DNA of 44,065 nucleotides, from contig NZ_JAELTJ010000038.1 in NCBI RefSeq assembly GCF_016428805.1, positions 1 to 44,065 of the forward strand, given 5' to 3'. Source of the DNA: Achromobacter sp. ASV32 (GTDB taxonomy: Bacteria > Pseudomonadota > Gammaproteobacteria > Burkholderiales > Burkholderiaceae_B). The notes under the pieces are model-generated. The model was given only the letters and a program-made list of their open reading frames with translations, was not told the origin of the DNA and did not search any database. The translations under genes were made by a program, and so were the position numbers. Positions 28,291 through 36,150 of the stretch are shown one piece after another (positions within the stretch are counted from its first letter, which is position 1; each line of letters begins with the position of its first letter).

Positions 28291-29111
28291 ACGCCCACGC
28301 CCCCACCCTGCGCGACACCGGCACGCCCCGCGTCTGGCAACGCTACAGCCTGGGCCAGCGCCTGCTGCGCTTCGCCCTGTACCTGCTGGTCGTCGCCGCG
28401 ATCGTCCAGGCCATCCGCGGCGTCGAAGTCATACCGGAATTCCTGTACGACGCCCCCGAGCAGATGGCCGACCTGTTCCAGCGCATGTGGCCGGTGGACT
28501 GGGCCTACTATCCCAAAGGCGTGCACGACGCCCTGATAGAGACCCTGCACATCGCCACGCTGGGCACCATCCTGTCCGTCATCATGGCCGTGCCCGTCGG
28601 CCTGCTCGCGGCCAACAACCTCACCCCCAGCAAGACCATCAACATGCTGGCCCGGCTGATTCTCGTTTCCAGCCGCTCGGTCAACTCGCTGGTCTGGGCC
28701 CTGCTCTTCATCGCCATCTTCGGCCCCGGCGCCCTGGCCGGCACGCTCGCCATCGCGTTCCGCTCCATCGGCTTCGTCGGCAAACTGGTCGGCGAAGCCA
28801 TCGAAGAAGCCCAGCGCGGCCCCATCGAAGCCGTCACCGCCACGGGCGCCAGCAAGGCCTCGGTCATCTGGTACGCCTATTGGCCCCAGATCCGCCCCGC
28901 CTTCTGGTCCATCGTGCTGCTGCGCTGGGACATCAACGTACGCGAATCCGCCGTCCTGGGCCTGGTCGGCGCTGGCGGCATCGGCATGGCGCTGGACACC
29001 GCCCTGAACCTCTTCCAATGGGACCGCGTCGCCCTGGTCCTGGCCGCCATCTTCGTGGTGGTGGTGCTGGCGGAAGTGATCATCACCCAAGCCCGCAAAC
29101 GCATCCTCTGA
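28287..29111 (+). CDS. phnE: Phosphonate-type ABC transporter permease 2
   Basis: 274 aa. The same architecture as the preceding gene: VHDALIETLHIATLGTILSVIMAVPVGLLAANNL, SIGFVGKLVGEAIEEAQRGPIEAVTATGASKASVIWYAYWPQI (EAA loop), and NVRESAVLGLVGAGGIGMALD. The two permeases are clearly related but not recent duplicates. It is the last gene of the importer; a strong terminator follows. No phosphonate-degrading genes (C-P lyase, phosphonatase, phosphite dehydrogenase) are in the window. Confidence 0.92.
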   Translation: MNAHAPTLRDTGTPRVWQRYSLGQRLLRFALYLLVVAAIVQAIRGVEVIPEFLYDAPEQMADLFQRMWPVDWAYYPKGVHDALIETLHIATLGTILSVIMAVPVGLLAANNLTPSKTINMLARLILVSSRSVNSLVWALLFIAIFGPGALAGTLAIAFRSIGFVGKLVGEAIEEAQRGPIEAVTATGASKASVIWYAYWPQIRPAFWSIVLLRWDINVRESAVLGLVGAGGIGMALDTALNLFQWDRVALVLAAIFVVVVLAEVIITQARKRIL

Positions 29112-29143
29112 CCCAACAACGCATCACCCAACGTTCCTTTGCG

Positions 29144-29169
29144 CCGCCCGGAAACGGGCGGTTTTTTTT
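29144..29169 (+). terminator. Intrinsic terminator of phnDCEE
   Basis: CCGCCCG, GAAA tetraloop, CGGGCGG, then eight T, 33 nt after the last permease stop. Confidence 0.95.
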
Positions 29170-29381
29170 GCACCCCAATCAATCCAAACGCAGTTCATCC
29201 ACCCGCCCCGCGCAAGCGCGCAGCGTCATCGCAGGACGCGAGACACCGCGTAAGCCTCGCAAGGCCGCCCGCGCGGCCGGCACGAGGCGGGCCCCGCAAC
29301 CTCCTCCACCCCCAAGATGCGGTCAACAAAAACGCCAAGCACACCCCCCGCCCCAGCCCCCGCCAGTAAGGCACATCAACA

Positions 29382-29542
29382 GCGCGTGACGGGGCAGGCG
29401 GGTGAGGGCGGGGCGTGTAGATGCGCCCGAGGGAATCCGAAGGGAGCCGAAGGCGGACGAGGATGACAACGGGGGTAGTCCGGAGCGAAGGCTCCGGACC
29501 GCAATCGTAGCCCCGCCCTCACCCGCCTGCCCCGTCACGCGC
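29382..29542. repeat. 161-nt element with perfect 33-bp terminal inverted repeats
   Basis: The left arm (29382-29414) and right arm (29510-29542) are exact reverse complements over 33 nt, beginning GCGCGTGACGGGG and ending CCCCGTCACGCGC. The 95-nt interior holds a perfect hairpin GTCCGGAGC-GAAG-GCTCCGGAC (29478-29499), a 10-nt periodic motif (29427-29466), and a GATGCG/CGCA-ATC pairing that would extend the main stem. No open frame fills it. It could be a structured RNA, a small non-autonomous palindromic repeat, or both. There is no U-tract, and a terminator already precedes it. I do not recognise the family. Confidence 0.85.
29427..29466. repeat. Four degenerate 10-nt tandem units inside the inverted-repeat element
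   Basis: CCGAGGGAAT, CCGAAGGGAG, CCGAAGGCGG, ACGAGGATGA follow one another with an exact 10-nt period; the shared core is (C/A)CGA(A/G)GG. The period equals about one DNA helical turn. Confidence 0.6.
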
Positions 29543-29681
29543 GGCTAAAGAACCCACAACCCCCCCCTTGTTGACGCACCGCAACCCCGTCTAAGCTCAA
29601 TGTGAACAAAATATGACCCGTCATCAAATAACCCCCTCCGATTGACTAAGATCTCGGCTTTTGCCGTCGGACACCCCCGCC

Positions 29682-31340
29682 ATGTCGGAACAGGAATTGA
29701 AACTGCACGTGCCCACGGCGTCCCGCCAGGCCGTGCTTCGAGAGGTCAAGCAACGTGAAGCGACCCGCATCCGCTTGCACGCCATGTACTTCGACACCCC
29801 GGACCGTGAACTGGCCAAGGCCCGCATCGCCATCCGCCTGCGCCAGGAAGGCCGCGACTGGGTCCAGACCCTGAAGATGCCCGGCATCAACGCCATCACC
29901 CGCATCGAACTGAACCACCCCCGCCCCGGCCCCGTCCTGGACCTGTCCGTCTACGCCGGCACCGAAGTCGAAGCCGCCCTGGCCGCCATCAAAGGCGAAC
30001 TCGGCCTGCGCTACGAAACCGACGTCCAGCGCATGCTGCGCAAAGTCCGCACCCGCTACGGCACCGTCGAACTCGCCTACGACACCGGCATCCTGCGTGC
30101 CGGCGCGCTTGAACTGCCCATCTCCGAACTCGAATTCGAACTCGTCTCCGGCCGCCCCGCCGCCATCTTCGCCGTCGCGCGCGGCTGGCAGCAGCGCCAT
30201 GCCCTGGTGGCCGACCCGCGCAGCAAATCCGAGCGCGGCGATGCCCTGGCGCAACTGGCCCAGCGCCTGGCCGACGTCGACGCCATTGCCGGCGACGACC
30301 TCGAAGCGCGCCGCGCCCAGGCCATCGCCCAGTTCTGGGCTCCCCGCGGCGCCGCGTCCGTCAAACTGCGCGACGACATGACCGCGCCCCAGGCCATGGG
30401 CCGCATCGCCGCCGAATGCCTGGACCAGATCGCCCGCAACGCCGCCGTGCTGGCCGAAGTCGACACCGAAGGCGTCTACCGCGCCGGCAACTCCGAACAC
30501 GTCCACCAATTGCGCGTCGGCATCCGCCGCCTGCGTTCGGCCTGGAAATTGTTCGACGGCTGGATTGCCCCCGTACCCGACTCCCTGCTGCAAGGCGTGC
30601 GCGCGCACTTCGCCGCCTTCGGCGCCAACCGCGACCAGGACGTCCTGAACGAAACCGTTGCCCCCGCGCTGATGCGCGCCGGCATGCCCGTCATTCCCAT
30701 GGAAGCCGCCCCGCCCGAGCAGGACGCCCGCGCCATCGCCGGCGGCAAGGCCTTCCAGGCCTGGCTGCTGGACCTGCTGGAATGGAGCCTGGACGTGCCC
30801 CCGCCCGTGCCCACGGCCGACGGCATGGCGGTGCCCAACGGCGTGCCCAGCGATGCCGCCCCCGAGCCCGCCATCCGCCTGCAAGGCGGCGTTGCCGGCC
30901 CCAGCGTCAAGCCCACCATCATTCCCATGCTGGCGCCGCAAGCCGATCCGCAGCAGCTGCACAAGCAGTTGGCGCGACGCCTGCACCGCTGGCATAGCAA
31001 AGTGGCCGACCAGGGCACCCAGTTCGCCACGCTCGACATTCCCACCCGCCACGAACTGCGCAAGCGCGGCAAGCGCCTGCGCTACAGCCTGGCCTTCGCC
31101 GAATCGCTGCTGCCCGCGGCCAAGCTGCGCGGCTACCGCAAGCTGCTGTCACGCGTGCAGGACATCCTGGGCGAAATCAACGACCTGGCCGTCGCTAAGG
31201 ACTACTACGAGGCGTGTACGGCCACGCACCCGCAAGCCTGGTTCGCGCTGGGCTGGATCAGCGCGCGCCTGGAAGAACTGGCGGTCGACGCGCAGCGGGC
31301 CTTCGACGACCTGGCGGGCAGCAAGCCTTTCTGGAAATAA
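29682..31340 (+). CDS. CYTH-CHAD domain protein, probable inorganic triphosphatase/polyphosphate-binding protein
   Basis: 552 aa. The N-terminal CYTH domain (about 1-200) opens with the metal-binding ExExK motif (EQELK) and continues with MYFDTPDRELAKARIAIRLRQEGRDWVQTLK, the basic and acidic strands of the triphosphate tunnel. The C-terminal CHAD domain (about 225-550) has conserved His and basic helices: HVHQLRVGIRRLRSAWKLF and RHELRKRGKRLRYSLAFAESLLP. Such proteins hydrolyse tripolyphosphate, and CHAD binds polyphosphate. Within CHAD a roughly 55-residue Pro/Ala-rich insertion (VPPPVPTADGMAVP...) separates the helical halves. ATG 29682 was preferred to a TTG at 29661. It is transcribed alone, ending at a bidirectional terminator. 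Confidence 0.9.
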   Translation: MSEQELKLHVPTASRQAVLREVKQREATRIRLHAMYFDTPDRELAKARIAIRLRQEGRDWVQTLKMPGINAITRIELNHPRPGPVLDLSVYAGTEVEAALAAIKGELGLRYETDVQRMLRKVRTRYGTVELAYDTGILRAGALELPISELEFELVSGRPAAIFAVARGWQQRHALVADPRSKSERGDALAQLAQRLADVDAIAGDDLEARRAQAIAQFWAPRGAASVKLRDDMTAPQAMGRIAAECLDQIARNAAVLAEVDTEGVYRAGNSEHVHQLRVGIRRLRSAWKLFDGWIAPVPDSLLQGVRAHFAAFGANRDQDVLNETVAPALMRAGMPVIPMEAAPPEQDARAIAGGKAFQAWLLDLLEWSLDVPPPVPTADGMAVPNGVPSDAAPEPAIRLQGGVAGPSVKPTIIPMLAPQADPQQLHKQLARRLHRWHSKVADQGTQFATLDIPTRHELRKRGKRLRYSLAFAESLLPAAKLRGYRKLLSRVQDILGEINDLAVAKDYYEACTATHPQAWFALGWISARLEELAVDAQRAFDDLAGSKPFWK

Positions 31341-31413
31341 GGCCGGGTCCGGCCGGCGGGCCCAGGCGCCCCTGCGCCCTGACGCGCCGCGATTGCACCG
31401 ACCCGGCAAGCCC

Positions 31414-31466
31414 AAAAACATCGCGCCCCACGTGTCCGGCAACGGATACGTGGGGCGCGGTGTTTT
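31414..31466. terminator. Bidirectional terminator between the CYTH-CHAD gene and ftsY
   Basis: A 16-bp stem CGCGCCCCACGTGTCC (31422-31437)/GGATACGTGGGGCGCG (31444-31459) with one G-U pair and a 6-nt loop, flanked by AAAAACAT on the left and GTGTTTT on the right, which also pair. It works for both convergent genes. Confidence 0.9.
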
Positions 31467-31498
31467 GAAGCCGCCGGACGCGGCGGTCTTTCGAGCGG

Positions 31499-32917
31499 TC
31501 AATCCGCCAGCAGGGCCCCGGCGAACTCATCCGCCACGAACGGTTGCAGGTCTTCCAGGCTTTCGCCCACGCCGATCCAGTACACCGGAATCGGGCGCAC
31601 GCCCTGGCTGCCCGCCGCCACCGCCGCCAGCGTGCCGCCCTTGGCGGTGCCGTCCAGCTTGGTCACGACCAGGCCCGTCAGGTTGATGGCGGCATCGAAT
31701 GCGCGGATCTGCGCCAGCGCGTTCTGGCCGGTATTGCCGTCCACCACCAGCAGCACCTCGTGCGGCGCCGACGCGTCGGCCTTGCCGATGACGCGGCGGA
31801 TCTTCTTCAGCTCTTCCATCAAATGCAGTTGGGTCGGCAAGCGGCCTGCCGTATCCACCATCACCACACCCATGCCACGTGCGCGGCCGGCATTGACCGC
31901 GTCGAATGCCACCGCGGCAGGGTCGCCGCCGTCCTGCGAGATCACGGTCACGTTATTGCGGCTGCCCCATTCGACCAACTGCTCGCGCGCCGCGGCGCGG
32001 AAGGTGTCGCCCGCGGCCAGCAGCACACTGGCGCCCTGGCGCTGGAAGGTATGCGCCAGCTTGCCGATCGACGTGGTCTTGCCGGCGCCGTTCACGCCCG
32101 CGATCATCACCACCAGCGTCTTGGCCTGCTTCAGGTCGAAGGCGCGCTCCAGCGGACGCAGGTGGTCGGCCAACAGCTGGCGCAGCGCCGCCTTGACCTG
32201 GGCAGGGTCTTCGATGCGTTCTTTCTTGACCCGCGCGCGCAGCGCGGTCAGCAGCTTCTCGGTGGCCTCCAGCCCGGCATCGGCCATAATGAGCGCCGAT
32301 TCGAGTTCCTCGAACAGGTTTTCGTCGACCTTGACGCCAACGAAAATGCCGCCAATGCTTTGGCCAGTGCGCGACAGGCCCTGCTTCAGGCGCGACAGCC
32401 ACGACGCTTTCTTGGGCGCGGGTTCGGGCGCAGGGGCCGGGGCAGGAGCGGCGACCGGGGCCGGCGCGGCAGGCGCCGCAACCGGCGGCGTGATGGCCGG
32501 GTCCGGCGCGGCTGCGGCTGGCGTCGCGGCAACAGGCGCGGTGGCAATGGCCGGCGTGGCAACCGCAGGCGCCGTGGCCACCGGCGCCGTAACGACCGGC
32601 TCAGCGGCAGCTCGCGCAGCCGATGCCGCCGGCGCGGCCGGCTGCGACGCGGCAGGCTGCGGCACCGTGGCAGGTGGGGGTTGCGGCACGCTGGCAGGCG
32701 CTGGCGCGGGCACCGACGCGGCCGGAACCGGCAGCGTCAGTTCGGGCGGCGCGGCAGGCGAAAATTCGCGTACTGGCGCGGGGGACGGAACGGGTGCGGC
32801 GGGCGTCTCGACACCGGCTTGCGGGCCGGGCGTGGCCTCCACGCCCTCGGGCGGCGGCGCGGGCTGGGCCGGCGCGGCGGGCGGAGGGGATTTTTTCTTG
32901 AAGAAGCGGCTAAACAT
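31499..32917 (-). CDS. ftsY: Signal recognition particle receptor FtsY
   Basis: 472 aa GTPase that docks ribosome-SRP complexes at the inner membrane. The NG domain occupies the C-terminal 300 residues: the N domain with LKQGLSRTGQSIGG, then G1 MIAGVNGAGKTTSIGKLA, DTFRAAAREQL, G3 MVDTAGRLPTQ, G4 TKLDGTAKGG, and closing PVYWIGVGESLEDLQPF. The N-terminus has the membrane-targeting FSRFFKKK followed by about 155 residues of Ala/Pro/Val-rich low-complexity linker instead of the acidic A domain of E. coli. The start is ATG 32917; the frame open to 33040 is antisense to rsmD. Its start codon overlaps that of rsmD on the other strand. Confidence 0.95.
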   Translation of the reverse strand: MFSRFFKKKSPPPAAPAQPAPPPEGVEATPGPQAGVETPAAPVPSPAPVREFSPAAPPELTLPVPAASVPAPAPASVPQPPPATVPQPAASQPAAPAASAARAAAEPVVTAPVATAPAVATPAIATAPVAATPAAAAPDPAITPPVAAPAAPAPVAAPAPAPAPEPAPKKASWLSRLKQGLSRTGQSIGGIFVGVKVDENLFEELESALIMADAGLEATEKLLTALRARVKKERIEDPAQVKAALRQLLADHLRPLERAFDLKQAKTLVVMIAGVNGAGKTTSIGKLAHTFQRQGASVLLAAGDTFRAAAREQLVEWGSRNNVTVISQDGGDPAAVAFDAVNAGRARGMGVVMVDTAGRLPTQLHLMEELKKIRRVIGKADASAPHEVLLVVDGNTGQNALAQIRAFDAAINLTGLVVTKLDGTAKGGTLAAVAAGSQGVRPIPVYWIGVGESLEDLQPFVADEFAGALLAD

Positions 32918-33482
32918 GGGTAACAAGTATATTCGTATCGTTGGGGGCCAATACCGGCGCACCCCTATCGCCGTGCCCGACGTGGAGACGCTCCGTCCGA
33001 CCCCCGACCGGGTGCGGGAAACGCTGTTCAACTGGCTCAATCACCTGTGGGGCGGCGAATTCGCCGACAAGCAGGTGCTGGATCTGTTCGCCGGCAGCGG
33101 CGCCCTGGGGTTCGAAGCGGCTTCGCGCGGCGTGGCGCACGTGCAGATGGTCGAACGCGACAAGACCGCCGCGTCCGCGCTGCGGACACTGCGCGACAAG
33201 CTCAAAGCCGACATGATACGCATCCACGTGGGCGATGCGATGCAGGTCGCCGAAAGAATGGATGCGTCCCGATTTGACCTCATTCTGCTGGATCCCCCGT
33301 TCGGACAAGGCTGGCTGCCGCGCCTGTGGCCGATCCTGCCGGGCATCCTGGCCGAAGACGGCCTGGTCTATGTCGAAGCCGAAACCGCCATCGACGCCCC
33401 CGACGGATTCGAAGTATTGCGCCAGGACAAGGCCGGGGCGGTCCACTACCATCTGCTGAAATTTGCTGCATTGCGCAAATAG
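32916..33482 (+). CDS. rsmD: 16S rRNA (guanine(966)-N2)-methyltransferase
   Basis: 188 aa. It methylates G966 of 16S rRNA in the assembled small subunit. Motifs: IRIVGGQYRRTPIAVPD and LRPTPDRVRETLFNWL at the N-terminus, SAM-binding DLFAGSGALGFEAASRG, and catalytic LILLDPPFG (a DPPF form of the NPPY-type motif). The ATG at 32916 shares two bases with the ftsY start on the opposite strand (sequence CATG), so rsmD's translation signals lie inside ftsY's coding DNA. No strong ribosome site is visible. coaD follows after 58 nt, the standard neighbour. Confidence 0.94.
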   Translation: MGNKYIRIVGGQYRRTPIAVPDVETLRPTPDRVRETLFNWLNHLWGGEFADKQVLDLFAGSGALGFEAASRGVAHVQMVERDKTAASALRTLRDKLKADMIRIHVGDAMQVAERMDASRFDLILLDPPFGQGWLPRLWPILPGILAEDGLVYVEAETAIDAPDGFEVLRQDKAGAVHYHLLKFAALRK

Positions 33483-33540
33483 GTCAATAATCCGAGCTTC
33501 GGAGGATGGTGTACACCACTAATAACGGTACGGAGCTCGC

Positions 33541-34044
33541 ATGATCATCGCTGTTTACCCCGGCACTTTCGACCCGCTGACCAGAGGCCACGAAGACCTG
33601 GTCCGCCGTGCCGCCACGCTTTTCGACAAAGTCGTGGTCGGTATCGCCCATAGCCGCAACAAGAAGCCCTTCTTCAGCATCGACGAGCGCGTGGACATCG
33701 CGCGCGAAGTGCTGGGGCACTATCCCAACGTGGAAGTGCAAAGCTTCGGCGGCCTGCTCAAGGACTTCGTGCGCGACCAGGGCGGCCGCGTCATCGTGCG
33801 CGGCCTGCGCGCCGTGTCCGACTTCGAATACGAATTCCAGATGGCCGGCATGAACCGCCATCTGCTGCCCGACGTCGAAACCCTGTTCATGACGCCGTCG
33901 GACCAATACCAGTTCATCTCGGGCACCATCGTGCGCGAAATCGCCCAGCTGGGCGGCGACGTCAGCAAGTTCGTGTTTCCCTCGGTCGAACGCTGGCTGC
34001 AGGAAAAAGCCAAAGAACGCCGCGAACAGTCCTGGCCGGGCTGA
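33541..34044 (+). CDS. coaD: Phosphopantetheine adenylyltransferase
   Basis: 167 aa. It catalyses the fourth step of coenzyme A synthesis, transferring AMP to 4'-phosphopantetheine. The nucleotidyltransferase motif [21 protein letters not shown] carries the T/HxGH signature. [25 protein letters not shown] and the [20 protein letters not shown] motif (an ISSTxxR equivalent) are typical of bacterial CoaD. CGGAG precedes the ATG. Probably co-transcribed with rsmD. Confidence 0.98.
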   Translation: MIIAVYPGTFDPLTRGHEDLVRRAATLFDKVVVGIAHSRNKKPFFSIDERVDIAREVLGHYPNVEVQSFGGLLKDFVRDQGGRVIVRGLRAVSDFEYEFQMAGMNRHLLPDVETLFMTPSDQYQFISGTIVREIAQLGGDVSKFVFPSVERWLQEKAKERREQSWPG

Positions 34045-34077
34045 CCCCGCGGGCTCCCCCCGCCGCCGAATCCCCCG

Positions 34078-34107
34078 AAGAGCGCCTCGTGCGCTCTTCT
34101 TGCGCTT
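34078..34107 (+). terminator. Possible terminator after coaD
   Basis: AAGAGCGC, CTCGT loop, GCGCTCTT (34078-34098), then CTTGCGCTTT. Perfect 8-bp stem, imperfect T-run. Confidence 0.5.
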
Positions 34108-34128
34108 TGGGCGGCCGGCCACCCATAG

Positions 34129-35699
<1,571 letters not shown>

Positions 35700-35766
35700 G
35701 GCATTTCAAGAGAGATTCGAAGACGCGTCGCGCAGGCCCGGCGGCCCGCGCAGCGCCGCCGGCCGC

Positions 35767-36150
35767 TCAGGCCGGCCAGGCGGACACGGGCGTGTCCGGA
35801 TGCACCTTCATGATGCGGCACGGCACCTGCACGAAATTCGAAATCCAGGCGGCGGCAAGCTCGCCTTCGTCGATCACGTCGATGGTGTGCTCGCCCACTT
35901 TCATGCTGTAGCGCACGCTGTCGTCGTCTTCGATGACGTCCAGCGGAATATCCATGCGCAGCATGCCCGGCGCGCGCAGCACCAGGTAGCCCAGCCGCAA
36001 CTCTACCGTCACCTCGGCCAGGCGCGGGCACAGCTCGCGGTTGAGCCACTGGCCCGAATCGTTGGCCACCAGCCACTGGCGATGATAGGCGGCGGCCTCG
36101 GGCTGCGCCGTATGGCCGCACTGGGCGATGGGCTGGAAGGTGTCGCTCAT
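35767..36150 (-). CDS. Orphan MOSC N-terminal beta-barrel domain protein
   Basis: 127 aa. After a short start the sequence reads like the MOSC_N domain: AYHRQWLVANDSGQWLNRELCPRLAEVTVELRLGYLVLRAPGMLRMDIPLDV...IDEGELAAAWISNFVQVPCRIMKV. In normal MOSC proteins this is followed by the Cys-bearing catalytic MOSC domain; here the gene stops, so no molybdenum-cofactor sulfur chemistry is expected. It may be a functional one-domain protein, as the gene is intact. The start overlaps the AsmA gene stop (ATGA), indicating a shared transcript. Role unknown. Confidence 0.75.
   Translation of the reverse strand: MSDTFQPIAQCGHTAQPEAAAYHRQWLVANDSGQWLNRELCPRLAEVTVELRLGYLVLRAPGMLRMDIPLDVIEDDDSVRYSMKVGEHTIDVIDEGELAAAWISNFVQVPCRIMKVHPDTPVSAWPA

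Larger units (their letters stand above)
29112..29681. other. Intergenic region between phnE and the CYTH-CHAD gene
   Basis: 570 nt. It contains the phn terminator (29144-29169), a C-rich stretch with many ACCCCC/CCCGCC runs (about 29320-29362), the 161-nt inverted-repeat element (29382-29542), and an AT-richer stretch (29585-29650) before the next gene. TTGACG at 29571-29576 could be a -35, but the only -10-like match (TAAGCT, 29592) is at 15 nt and weak. Confidence 0.6.

Noticed and set aside
29382-29542. Insertion sequence, HEARO/omega RNA or simple terminator at the inverted-repeat element
   Set aside because: No transposase or nuclease gene is nearby, I could not match the interior to a known omega RNA core, and there is no U-tract. 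It is left as an unassigned structured repeat.
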